A stretch of 64,000 nucleotides of DNA, taken from positions 4,152,001 to 4,216,000 of the forward strand of contig NZ_JACCBG010000001.1 of assembly GCF_013409645.1 (NCBI RefSeq), read 5' to 3'. Under the pieces are notes generated by a model. The model was given only the letters and a program-made list of their open reading frames with translations. It was not told the origin of the DNA and made no database searches. The stretch comes from Nocardioides panaciterrulae (GTDB lineage Bacteria; Actinomycetota; Actinomycetes; Propionibacteriales; Nocardioidaceae). Every line of letters begins with the position of its first letter. Positions within the stretch are counted from its first letter, which is position 1. Shown here piece by piece: positions 22,319 through 30,695 of this stretch. Both the position numbers and the translations under genes were made by a program.

Positions 22319-23161
22319 TCAGGCGGCCTCGGGCTCGCCGTCGAGGTCGTAGTGGGGGTGCCGGTGCAGCTCCTGGACGTCCTGCTTGGTCGCGGTCAGG
22401 TAGACCACCAGGGCCAGGATCACGGCGAGGAAGACGAAGCTGGTGGCGGTCGTCCCGATGCCGAGCCCGCCGTCGGCCTTCGTCTGCGAGAGCAGGTCGC
22501 CGATCGAGGCACCCAGCGGCCGGGTCATCACGTAGACGGCCCAGAAGGCCAGTACGGCGTTGATGTGGAAGCCGTAGAACGCGATCGCGACCAGCACGAT
22601 CACGCCGGCGAAGAGCGCGAGCGAGGTGCCGTAGCCCAGCCCGAACTGCTCCCCGATCAGGTCCCCGGTCGCCGTGCCGAGCGCGAAGGTGAACAGGATC
22701 GCCAGCCAGTAGAAGGCCTCCCGACGCCGGCTGACCACCGAGTGGATCGACAGCGTGCGCTCCACGGCGTACCAGCCGGTGAACGTGGCCGCGAGCAGGA
22801 GGCCGAACACGATCGTGCTGTCGATCAGCGGGACGCCGAGCCCGTCGGTGAGGTTGTCGGTGATCAGGGTGCCGACCACGCTGATCAGCACGACGGTGAG
22901 CCAGTAGACCGGCGCGAGGTAGCGCTCCAGCGAGAACTGCACGGCCAGCACGACCACGAAGAGCACGCTCATCACGGCCGTGGTGTTGGTCAGGCCGAAG
23001 CCGAGGGTCTCGTTGAGGTAGTCCGCGGCGGTCTCACCGACGGTGGTCGCGAGCACCTTGATGATCCAGAAGATCGCGATGACCTCGGGGACCTTGTTCA
23101 GGGTCACCCCGGGCCGCAGGGTCAGGCGCGGGTCGTTCGTGGTCATGGTCATGGTGACCAC
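22319..23161 (-). CDS. COG4705-type multi-spanning membrane protein
   Basis: A 280-residue integral membrane protein with about eight hydrophobic spans (for example VIAIFWIIKVLATTVGETAADYL, VMSVLFVVVLAVQF, VYWLTVVLISVVGTLI, AFWAVYVMTRPLGASIGDLL). Two similar halves each contain a VGETxADYL / TGDLIGE / LGASIGDLL-type motif with conserved acidic and glycine residues. This is the pattern of the uncharacterised COG4705 membrane family. It follows a two-component pair on the same strand, which is recurrent for this family and suggests the pair controls it. Three starts are possible (GTG 23161, ATG 23152, ATG 23146); I kept the longest. Confidence 0.82.
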   Translation of the reverse strand: MVTMTMTTNDPRLTLRPGVTLNKVPEVIAIFWIIKVLATTVGETAADYLNETLGFGLTNTTAVMSVLFVVVLAVQFSLERYLAPVYWLTVVLISVVGTLITDNLTDGLGVPLIDSTIVFGLLLAATFTGWYAVERTLSIHSVVSRRREAFYWLAILFTFALGTATGDLIGEQFGLGYGTSLALFAGVIVLVAIAFYGFHINAVLAFWAVYVMTRPLGASIGDLLSQTKADGGLGIGTTATSFVFLAVILALVVYLTATKQDVQELHRHPHYDLDGEPEAA

Positions 23162-23200
23162 GATGGCGGCCGGGACCTGCCGGACTCCTGACTGCGAGGC

Positions 23201-24529
23201 TCACTCCCCGCCCGGCAGCTCCACCTCGAAGCAGCCGCCCGGCCCGGGCAGCGCCCGCACGCTGCCGCCGACGGACTCCACGAGCCGGCCCACGACGGCC
23301 AGGCCCAGCCCCGCCGTGCCGCCGCCCTCGCCCCGGTGGCCGGGGCGGAAGACCTGGTCCACCTCCGCGGCCGCCAGCCCGGGGCCGTCGTCGTGGACGG
23401 CCACCACCACCCGGGTGCCCCGGCGCTGCGCGTCGAGCTCGACCCTGCTGCGCGCGTGCCGGGCGGCGTTGTCGAGCAGCGGCGTGAGCGCGGCCCGCAC
23501 CACCGCGGGTGCGGCCGCCGCGACCAGCCCGGCGGGGACCGGGCGCACCCGCACCTCGACCGGGTACGCCGCGTCGCGGGCGACCGCGGCCAGCACCCGG
23601 GCCATCTCGCAGGTGGCCTCCCGGTCGTGTCGCGACCGGGCCGCGTCCAGCATCGAGCCGACCACGCCGTCGAGCCGCCCGGCGGCCTCGACGATCGCCC
23701 GGAGCGACTCCTCGCCGGCCGGCCCGGCGGTCGCGAGCGCCAGCTCGGCCTCGGCCCGGATCACCGCCAGCGGCGTGCGCAGCTCATGGGCCATCTCGTC
23801 GGAGAGCCGGCGCTCGGTGTGCAGCGCGTCCGCGATCCGGTCGAGCATGTGGTCCAGGGTCTGGCCCAGCTCGGTGATCTCGTCGACCGGCGGCCCGAGG
23901 CCGAAGCGGCGGTCGAGGTCGTGCTCCTCCCAGTCCTGGGCGCTGCGCACCATCGAGTGCACGTGACCCAGGGCGTGCCGCGCGGCCTCCCACGCCGCGA
24001 CGCCGGCCGCCAGCACGGTCAGCAGGCCGAGCACCGACGAGAGCCAGAGGCCGCGCCGCTCCGCATGCTCGTACGGCGTGAGGTCGACGCCGGCCACCAC
24101 CGTGGCGACGGGGCGGCCCTGGGCCACCACCGGCCGGGCCACCAGCCGGATCTGCTCGCCGATCGAGGCCGTGGCGGCGACCGGCCGGGCGCCCAGCCGG
24201 GTGATCGCGCCCGCGTCGCCGGCCGGCAGCCGGCCGTCGACCAGCCGCCCGTCGGCCCCGAAGACCCACACGTCCCGGTCGAGGGCGTTGGGGCCGGACT
24301 CCAGCACCCGCACCTGCCCGTCGGCGACGCGGACGGTGCCGGCGACCGCCGCGGCCCTGGCCCGGGCCACCTCGGTGGCGTCGGTGTCGTTGACGCGAGC
24401 GAGGTAGACCTGCAGCAGCACGACCACCGCGGCGACGACCAGCGCCGTGATCACCATGGTGACCGCGACCAGGCGGGTCCGCAGCCGCCCGCGGACCCGC
24501 GCACCACCCGGCCCGCGGGTCAGCGCCAT
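23201..24529 (-). CDS. Sensor histidine kinase
   Basis: A 442-residue membrane kinase: one N-terminal span (VAVTMVITALVVAAVVVLLQVYL), an extracytoplasmic domain of about 120 residues, a second span (LWLSSVLGLLTVLAAGVAAW), a HAMP-like linker, the H-box SDEMAHELRTPLAVIRAE (phosphorylated His near residue 249) and the ATPase domain with LTPLLDNAARHA (N-box), HDDGPGLAAAEVDQVFRPG (G1/F) and GTAGLGLAVVGRLVESVGG (G2). Its first bases overlap the response regulator gene by 10 bp, so the two are a pair. The stimulus is not deducible. Confidence 0.92.
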   Translation of the reverse strand: MALTRGPGGARVRGRLRTRLVAVTMVITALVVAAVVVLLQVYLARVNDTDATEVARARAAAVAGTVRVADGQVRVLESGPNALDRDVWVFGADGRLVDGRLPAGDAGAITRLGARPVAATASIGEQIRLVARPVVAQGRPVATVVAGVDLTPYEHAERRGLWLSSVLGLLTVLAAGVAAWEAARHALGHVHSMVRSAQDWEEHDLDRRFGLGPPVDEITELGQTLDHMLDRIADALHTERRLSDEMAHELRTPLAVIRAEAELALATAGPAGEESLRAIVEAAGRLDGVVGSMLDAARSRHDREATCEMARVLAAVARDAAYPVEVRVRPVPAGLVAAAAPAVVRAALTPLLDNAARHARSRVELDAQRRGTRVVVAVHDDGPGLAAAEVDQVFRPGHRGEGGGTAGLGLAVVGRLVESVGGSVRALPGPGGCFEVELPGGE

Positions 24530-25182
24530 GCGTAGCCGACCCCGTGCACGGTCGCGATCCGCGGTCCGCCCTCGGGGAGCTCGGCGAGCTTGGCCCGGAC
24601 CCGCCGCACGTAGGAGTCGAGCGTGTTGTCGGAGACCATCGCCCCGTCCGGCCAGCCGGCCGCCACCAGCGCGCGGCGGCGGACGACCTCACCCGGGGTC
24701 CCCATCAGCCGGGCGAGGACCGCGAACTCCGTCGGCGTCAGCGCCACCGAGACGCCCTCGTGCTCCACCGCATGGGTGGTGGCGTCGAGGGTGGGGCCCT
24801 GCGGCACCGGCCGCTGGGCCCGCGCCCGGCGCTCGAGCACCCGCAGCCGGGCCATCAGCTCGGCGAGCTCGAAGGGCTTGCCGAGGTAGTCGTCGGCGCC
24901 GGCCTCGAAGCCGGCGACCTTGTGGTGCACGCCGCCCCGGGCGGTGAGCATCAGCACCGGGGCCGCGACACCGTTGGCCTTCAGCGCCAGGCACACGTCC
25001 CGGCCGTCGATGTCGGGCAGCCCGAGGTCGAGGACCACGACGTCGGGGCCACGGCCGGTGAACGCCCGCAGCGCCTCGGCCCCGGTGGCCACCGCGACCA
25101 CGTCGTACCCCTCGGCCTTCAGCGCGCGGACGAGGACCGACCGCAGCTGCCGGTCGTCCTCGCAGACGCCGATCGTGGTCAC
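24520..25182 (-). CDS. OmpR-family response regulator
   Basis: A 220-residue regulator. Receiver domain: acidic pair EDD at residues 8-10, phospho-acceptor Asp in VVVLDLGLPDIDG near residue 52, K in GKPFELAEL near 102. Winged-helix DNA-binding domain: ALTPTEFAVLARLMGTPGEVVRRRALV and NTLDSYVRRVRAKLAE, ending GVGYAWR. Starts GTG at 25182, one base after the stop of the M13 peptidase gene, and overlaps its kinase by 10 bp. The likely target is the membrane protein at 22319-23161, by context. Confidence 0.93.
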   Translation of the reverse strand: MTTIGVCEDDRQLRSVLVRALKAEGYDVVAVATGAEALRAFTGRGPDVVVLDLGLPDIDGRDVCLALKANGVAAPVLMLTARGGVHHKVAGFEAGADDYLGKPFELAELMARLRVLERRARAQRPVPQGPTLDATTHAVEHEGVSVALTPTEFAVLARLMGTPGEVVRRRALVAAGWPDGAMVSDNTLDSYVRRVRAKLAELPEGGPRIATVHGVGYAWR

Positions 25183-25183
25183 G

Positions 25184-27136
25184 TCACCAGATCCGGACCC
25201 GGTCCTCCGGGTCGAGCCACAGACCGTCGCCCTCGGTGCTCTCGAAGACCTCGTGGAACTCGGCGAGGTTGCGCACGATGTTCGCGCGGAACTCCGCCGG
25301 GCTGTGCGGGTCGACGGTCAGGAACTGCAGCGCCTGCTCCTTGCGGCGCTTGGTGCGCCAGCAGAACGCCCAGTTCATGAACAGCCGCCGGCGCTCCTCG
25401 ACCGACGCCTCGCCGCCCTGCGAGAGGAGGTAGGCGGTGTGGCCGATCGTCAGGCCGCCCAGGTCGCCGATGTTCTCGCCGACCGTCAGCGCGCCGTTGA
25501 CGTGCTCCCCGGGCAGGTCGCGCGGCTCGAAGGCGTCGTACTGCTCGATCAGCTTCTTCGACTTCACCTCGAAGGCGGCCTTGTCGTCGGGGGTCCACCA
25601 GTCGTTGAGGTTCCCCTGCCCGTCGTACTGCGCGCCCTGGTCGTCGAAGCCGTGGCCGATCTCGTGGCCGATGACCGCGCCGATGCCGCCGTAGTTCTCG
25701 GCCGGGTGCGCGTCGGGGCTGAAGAACGGCTTCTGCAGGATGCCCGCGGGGAAGCAGATCTCGTTGGTGCCGGGGTTGTAGTAGGCGTTGACCGTCTGCG
25801 GGAGCATGAACCACTCGTCGCGGTCGACCGGCGCACCGATCTTGGCCAGCTGGCGGTCGGTCTCGAACGCCGACGCGGCCGCGACGTTGCCGAGCAGGTC
25901 GTCGGGCCGGACCTGCAGCGCGGAGTAGTCGCGGAACTCCTGCGGGTAGCCGATCTTGGGGTTGAAGGTCTCGAGCTTCTCGTAGGCCCGCTGCTTGGTC
26001 TCCTCGGTCATCCAGTCCAGCCGGGAGATCGAGTCGCGGTAGGCGGCGAGCAGGTTCGCGACCAGGTCGTCCATCATCGCCTTCGAGGCCGGCGGGAAGT
26101 GCCGGGCGACGTACTCCTTGCCGACCGCCTCGCCGATCGAGGACTCCACCAGCGCCACCCCGCGCTTCCAGCGGGCCCGTAGCTCGGGGGTGCCGTTGAG
26201 GGTGCGGCCGTAGAAGTCGAAGTTGGTCTCGACGAAGTCGTCGGTGAGGTACGGCGCGGCCGAGCGCAGCACGTGGACCAGCATCCAGGCCCGCCACTGC
26301 TCGATCGGGACCTCGTCGAGGACCGTGGAGAGGTGCTCGAAGAACGACGGCTGGCGCACGCACGCCTCGGCGAGGGTCCGGTCGTTGCCGCCGAGGTTGG
26401 TGACGTAGGCGTCCCAGTCGAAGGACGGGCACATCGCCCGGATCTGTTCGGCCGTGCGCAGGTTGTAGGTCTTCTGGACGTCGCGGGTCTCGGCGCGCTC
26501 CCAGTGGCCGCGGGCCAGCCGGGTGTCGATGTCGAGCACGGTCGCGGCCTTGCCGGCCGGGTCCTCGATCTCGGCGAGGGTCAGCAGCGCGGTGAGGTAG
26601 GCGACGTACTTCTCCCGGACCTCGGCGAACTTGTCCTCGCGGTAGTAGGACTCGTCGGGCAGGCCGAGGCCGCCCTGGCCGAGGTGGAACAGGTAGCGGT
26701 CGGAGTCCTTGGCGTCGGTGTCGACGTAGGAGCCGAACAGGCCGTGGCCGCCGAGCCGCTCGAACTCCCCGAGGAACGCGGCGAGGTCGCGCACGTCGCG
26801 CAGGGCCGCGACCGCGTCGAGCAGCGGCCGGGCGGGGCGCAGGCCGAGCCGGTCGATCGCCTGGGTGTCCATGAAGGAGGCGTAGAGGTCCCCGATCTTG
26901 CGGGCGTCCTCGGACAGGCCCTCCTCGCCCCGGGTGACGGCCTCGCCGAGCGACTCGATGATCGCGCGGACCTGCTCCTCGGCGGCGTCGGCGAGCTGCA
27001 CGAACGGGCCCCAGCTCGACCGGTCGGACGGGATCTCCGTCTCGTCCAGCCAGCGTCCGTTCACGTGGCCGAACAGGTCATCCTGCGGCCGGATGTCGGG
27101 GTTCATGCCCGAGCGGGCGTCATCGAGGATCGTCAC
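25184..27136 (-). CDS. M13-family zinc metallopeptidase (neprilysin/PepO-like)
   Basis: About 650 residues. The zinc signature GAVIGHEIGHGFDDQG (HEIGH near residue 490), the downstream GENIGDLGG with the third ligand Glu near 555, and NAYYNPGTNEICFPAGIL (substrate-binding NAYY) are diagnostic for M13. No signal peptide or membrane segment is seen, so the enzyme is cytosolic or leaderless, as for other actinobacterial PepO-like enzymes; it would degrade oligopeptides. Start at GTG 27136 gives TILDDARSGMNPDIRPQDDLFGHVNGRWLDE, the usual N-terminus. A 1-bp gap links it to the response regulator, suggesting one transcript with the two-component pair. Confidence 0.92.
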   Translation of the reverse strand: MTILDDARSGMNPDIRPQDDLFGHVNGRWLDETEIPSDRSSWGPFVQLADAAEEQVRAIIESLGEAVTRGEEGLSEDARKIGDLYASFMDTQAIDRLGLRPARPLLDAVAALRDVRDLAAFLGEFERLGGHGLFGSYVDTDAKDSDRYLFHLGQGGLGLPDESYYREDKFAEVREKYVAYLTALLTLAEIEDPAGKAATVLDIDTRLARGHWERAETRDVQKTYNLRTAEQIRAMCPSFDWDAYVTNLGGNDRTLAEACVRQPSFFEHLSTVLDEVPIEQWRAWMLVHVLRSAAPYLTDDFVETNFDFYGRTLNGTPELRARWKRGVALVESSIGEAVGKEYVARHFPPASKAMMDDLVANLLAAYRDSISRLDWMTEETKQRAYEKLETFNPKIGYPQEFRDYSALQVRPDDLLGNVAAASAFETDRQLAKIGAPVDRDEWFMLPQTVNAYYNPGTNEICFPAGILQKPFFSPDAHPAENYGGIGAVIGHEIGHGFDDQGAQYDGQGNLNDWWTPDDKAAFEVKSKKLIEQYDAFEPRDLPGEHVNGALTVGENIGDLGGLTIGHTAYLLSQGGEASVEERRRLFMNWAFCWRTKRRKEQALQFLTVDPHSPAEFRANIVRNLAEFHEVFESTEGDGLWLDPEDRVRIW

Positions 27137-27299
27137 GGTGCCGACCCTAACCGAGCCGACCGAGCCGACCGAGACGACCGCGACGGCGGCGCGGGCGCGG
27201 CGGCGGGGTGGATGGCCTCTTCCTGCGCTTGATGGGCGTTGCAACGGCCCCCCACCGAGGGGATCCCCGGCTGGCCGGGGATTCCTGCAGCCCGCCCGC

Positions 27300-28280
27300 T
27301 CAGTCGCGGACCCGCACCACCGACTTGCCCAGCGTCCGGCGCTGCTCCATGTCGCTGAGCGCGCGGCCGAACTCCTCGAGGGCGAAGGTCGCGCCGACCG
27401 GGGGGCGCACCACGCCGCGCTCCATCATCGGCACCAGCGCCTGCCACTGGTCGGCCATGTAGCCCGGGCGGACCATCGCGTAGGCGCCCCAGCCGACGCC
27501 GCGCACGTCGACGTTGTTGAGCAGCAGCCGGTTCACCTTGACCTGGGGGATGCCCTGGCCGGCGGCGAACCCGACGACCAGCAGCCGGCCCTGGGGCGCG
27601 AGCACCCGCAGCGAGTCGGTGAACACTTCCCCGCCGACCACGTCGACGACGACGTCGACGCCCACCCCGGCGGTCAGCGCCATCGCCGCGTCCTTGAAGC
27701 CGTCGAGCAGGACGACGTCGTCCGCGCCGGCCCGCTCGGCGACCCCCGCCTTTTCCCGGGTGCTGACCACGGCGATGGTCCGGGCGCCGTACCCCCTGGC
27801 GACCTGGATCGTGGCGGTGCCGACGCCACCGGCCGCGCCGTGCACCAGCACGGTCTCCCCCGAGCGGAGCTGGCCGCGCTCGGCCAGCGCGAACTGGGCG
27901 GTCAGGTAGTTCATCGGCAGCGCGGCGCCCTCGTCGAACGAGACCCCGTCGGGCAGGGGGAACGTCGACATCGCCGGCGAGGCGACCCGCTCCGCGGCCC
28001 CGCCGTACGGCCCGACCCCGGCGACCCGCTGGCCCTCGGTGAACCCGCCGGCGCCGGACTCGGCGGGGCGCAGCACGGTGCCGGCGAAGTCCACGCCGAG
28101 CGTGAACGGCGGCTCCGGCTTGAGCTGGTACTCCCCCCGGCTCAGCAGCAGGTCGGGGAAGGAGACCCCGACCCGGTGCACCTCGACCAACACGTCGTCC
28201 GGGCCGGGCGTCGGCTCGTCCACCTCCCGGACCTGGACGTCGGCGGGACCGGTGGGGCTGAGGACCTGGACGGCGCGCAT
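27300..28280 (-). CDS. NADPH:quinone oxidoreductase, MDR superfamily
   Basis: A 326-residue zinc-free medium-chain dehydrogenase. MRAVQVLSPTGPADVQVREVDEPTPGPDDVLVEVHRVGVSFPDLLLSRG is the typical N-terminus, FTLGVDFAGTVL the substrate domain, and GETVLVHGAAGGVGTATIQVARGYGARTIAVVSTREK the Rossmann AAGGVG dinucleotide motif. The zinc-ligand cysteines of alcohol dehydrogenases are absent. DVRGVGWGAYAMVRPGY and the C-terminal strand RTLGKSVVRVRD match quinone oxidoreductases close to Actinobacterial QorA-like enzymes. Monocistronic. Substrate not specified by sequence. Confidence 0.9.
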   Translation of the reverse strand: MRAVQVLSPTGPADVQVREVDEPTPGPDDVLVEVHRVGVSFPDLLLSRGEYQLKPEPPFTLGVDFAGTVLRPAESGAGGFTEGQRVAGVGPYGGAAERVASPAMSTFPLPDGVSFDEGAALPMNYLTAQFALAERGQLRSGETVLVHGAAGGVGTATIQVARGYGARTIAVVSTREKAGVAERAGADDVVLLDGFKDAAMALTAGVGVDVVVDVVGGEVFTDSLRVLAPQGRLLVVGFAAGQGIPQVKVNRLLLNNVDVRGVGWGAYAMVRPGYMADQWQALVPMMERGVVRPPVGATFALEEFGRALSDMEQRRTLGKSVVRVRD

Positions 28281-28331
28281 GCCCCGGACGCTACCGGGGG
28301 TGCGGTCGGCGGGAGCCCGCCGGACGGGTCG

Positions 28332-29621
28332 TCAGCGGGGCTTGACCAGCGCGTTCATCTCGAAGTGCATCGGGTCGGTGTAGTGCCAGTCGCCGCCCCA
28401 GGTGAAGCCCCACTTCTCGAAGATCGCCACCACGGTGCGGTCCATCTCGCCGGCGGTGCCGCGCTGGTTACCGGGCACGTTGAGGTCCAGCGCGAGCCCG
28501 AAGGAGTGGTTGGACAGCGAGGTGGTGCCGGCGATGAAGCGGGGGTAGTAGCAGCCGGCGTACTCCTGCGGGTGGATCTTCGAGGCCAGGCCGCGGTCGA
28601 CGACCTCCTGCAGCGCCGCCCGCAGCTGCGGGAAGATCAGCCGGTTGCAGGTGACGTCGCCGAGGATCGGGACCGGCGCGGTGGTGATGTGGCTGCGCAC
28701 CCAGGCCGGGTCGGGCGCGATGTGGCCGCCGCCGAGCACCGTGTAGTTGAAGGTCCCGACCGCGTCGGCCACGGTGCCGACCAGCAGCGCCGTCTGCTGC
28801 ACGCTGGTGTCCAGCCCCTTGCGGGCCACGACGTCGGTGAGCTGCACCGACGCCCCGCCGCCCGCGATCCGCTCGATCGGCTTGCGCATCGACTCCGGGG
28901 AGGCCAGCCCCGTGGTCACCAGCAGCGCGTTGTCGGGCTGCATGCCGAGGGGCTCGATCCAGGTGTCGTTGACCACCGCGTCGACCTCGGGGGTCTGCGG
29001 CGCCCAGGCCCCCACGTGCAGCTGCGGGGCGTCCTTGCCGCTGCCGAGCCGGACGTAGTCCTGCTTGTCGGTGGGCAGCTTGCCCCGCAGCCCGGGCCGC
29101 AGCGCCACCTCGCCGCCGGCGACCCGGGCCCACACCTGGCGGGTCTCGGCGGAGGCGTACGGCGTGAAGTTGCGGTACGTCGCCGGGTCGACCGCCGCCA
29201 CGGTCAGCGCCTTGTTCTCGATCACGACCTGGCCCATGGCCATCGGCTCGACCCGGGTCACGCCCTTGAGGTGCTTGATCGCCCGGACCATGTCGGGGCG
29301 CAGCGTGCGGGTGCTGTAGACGATCAGGTCGGCGATCCCCACCTGGCCGGTGCGCGGGCCGGGCGGGTCCACGGCGTGCGCGGGGTCGGCGACCGGCGGC
29401 GCGCTCGCGCTCGCCGACCCGGTCGCGGAGGGGGACGTGGACGTGCCGGTCGAGGTGCCGGTGCCGGTCGCGGGGCCGGTCGCGGGGCCGGTCGCGGGGC
29501 CGGTCGAGGTGGTGGCCGGGTCGCCCGGGTCCTCGGCCTGGGTGGTCGCGCAGGCCGCGGTCAGCGCCAGCACAGCCAGCACCGCCGGCAGCCACCGCGC
29601 CGCCGTACGCCCTCCGCGCAT
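28332..29621 (-). CDS. Lipoprotein with MacB/FtsX-like periplasmic segment and M15 peptidase-like C-terminus
   Basis: A 429-residue protein. Its N-terminus MRGGRTAARWLPAVLAVLALTAAC ends in a lipobox (LTAAC), so it is probably membrane-anchored by lipidated Cys. A Thr/Ser/Pro/Gly-rich linker of about 60 residues with TGPATGPATG repeats follows. Residues 90-260 (IADLIVYSTRTLRPDMVRAIKHLKGVTRVEPM...) resemble periplasmic core regions of MacB/FtsX-type permeases, without the membrane helices. The C-terminal third has SNHSFGLALDLNV and GGDWHYTDPMHFEM, the paired metal-ligand His/Asp and HxxxxxHxE-type motif of M15 (VanY/DacB-like) peptidases. It likely trims peptidoglycan or another envelope peptide. 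The domain mixture is unusual. Confidence 0.78.
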   Translation of the reverse strand: MRGGRTAARWLPAVLAVLALTAACATTQAEDPGDPATTSTGPATGPATGPATGTGTSTGTSTSPSATGSASASAPPVADPAHAVDPPGPRTGQVGIADLIVYSTRTLRPDMVRAIKHLKGVTRVEPMAMGQVVIENKALTVAAVDPATYRNFTPYASAETRQVWARVAGGEVALRPGLRGKLPTDKQDYVRLGSGKDAPQLHVGAWAPQTPEVDAVVNDTWIEPLGMQPDNALLVTTGLASPESMRKPIERIAGGGASVQLTDVVARKGLDTSVQQTALLVGTVADAVGTFNYTVLGGGHIAPDPAWVRSHITTAPVPILGDVTCNRLIFPQLRAALQEVVDRGLASKIHPQEYAGCYYPRFIAGTTSLSNHSFGLALDLNVPGNQRGTAGEMDRTVVAIFEKWGFTWGGDWHYTDPMHFEMNALVKPR

Positions 29622-29722
29622 GGCTCTCCCTCCCCGTGCCGTTCAGGGTATGACGCCCCACCTCACCCGGCTGCCCGGGTCACTACCCTGTGACCCTCCC
29701 GTTCACGCCCCCGAGGTTGGTC

Positions 29723-30610
29723 ATGGTCCACGTCGCCCCACCCCGGCCGGGGTCCCCGCCCGGCCACTACGTCCTCACGCTGGCCTGCCCGGACCGGCCC
29801 GGCATCGTGCACGCGGTCTCCGGCTTCCTCGTCGGCCACGGCGGCAACATCGTGGAGAGCCAGCAGTTCGGCGACCAGCTCGAGGGCCGCTTCTTCATGC
29901 GGATCTCGTTCGTGCTCGCGCCCGGCGCGCCCGACCTGGCCACCCTGCGCACCGACTTCGCGCCGATCGCCCGTGAGTTCGGCATGGACGTCGAGCTGCG
30001 CGACGCCGCGGCGCCGTACCGCACCCTGGTCATGGTCTCCGGGCACCTGCACTGCCTCAACGACCTGCTCTTCCGGGCCAGCACCGGCTCGCTCGGCGTC
30101 GAGATCGCCGGCGTGGTGTCCAACCACACGGTCGCGGAGCCGCTGGTGCGCTCCTGGGACGTGCCGTTCCACCACGTCCCGGTCACCGCGGACACCAAGC
30201 CGCAGGCCGAGGCCGAGCTGCTGCGGCTCGTCGACGAGCTCGACGTGCACCTGGTGGTGTTGGCCCGCTACATGCAGGTGCTCTCCGACCACCTGTGCCG
30301 CAGCCTGTCGGGCCGGGTGATCAACATCCACCACTCGTTCCTGCCGAGCTTCAAGGGCGCCAAGCCCTACCACCAGGCGTTCGACCGCGGCGTCAAGCTG
30401 GTCGGGGCGACCGCGCACTACGTCACCGCGGACCTCGACGAGGGGCCGATCATCGAGCAGGACGTCATCCGCGTCGACCACGGCTACGACCAGGAGGCGC
30501 TGGTCGCCGCCGGCCGCGACGTCGAGGCGCAGGTGCTGTCGCGGGCGGTGCGCTGGCACGCCGAGTCGCGGGTGCTGGTCAACGGGCACAAGACCGTCGT
30601 CTTCCGCTGA
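29723..30610 (+). CDS. purU: Formyltetrahydrofolate deformylase
   Basis: A 295-residue enzyme that hydrolyses 10-formyl-THF to THF and formate, supplying formate for purine synthesis and balancing C1 pools. Residues 12-90 are an ACT-like regulatory domain (YVLTLACPDRPGIVHAVSGFL). The formyltransferase-fold catalytic part includes IAGVVSNH, LVVLARYMQVLSDHL, the catalytic INIHHSFLPSFKGAKPYHQAFDRGVKLVGATAHYVTADLDEGPIIEQD (His and Asp of the active site) and a conserved C-terminal end. I prefer the ATG at 29723 because a GAGG motif is 7 bp upstream and a GTG at 29690 adds residues not in the family. Monocistronic. Confidence 0.93.
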   Translation: MVHVAPPRPGSPPGHYVLTLACPDRPGIVHAVSGFLVGHGGNIVESQQFGDQLEGRFFMRISFVLAPGAPDLATLRTDFAPIAREFGMDVELRDAAAPYRTLVMVSGHLHCLNDLLFRASTGSLGVEIAGVVSNHTVAEPLVRSWDVPFHHVPVTADTKPQAEAELLRLVDELDVHLVVLARYMQVLSDHLCRSLSGRVINIHHSFLPSFKGAKPYHQAFDRGVKLVGATAHYVTADLDEGPIIEQDVIRVDHGYDQEALVAAGRDVEAQVLSRAVRWHAESRVLVNGHKTVVFR

Positions 30611-30630
30611 CCGCGCCGCCCGGGTCGGGG

Positions 30631-30662
30631 GGCGCGGGGGCGCGGGGGCGCGGGGGCGCGGG
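30631..30662. repeat. 8-bp tandem repeat, four copies
   Basis: GGCGCGGG units repeat four times right after the purU stop. With the following GGCC this is a G-rich run that may act as a pause or weak terminator; no clear hairpin with a T-tract is seen. Confidence 0.6.
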
Positions 30663-30695
30663 GGCCGTTAGGGTCGCCGCGCTGCGCCCGGGAGG

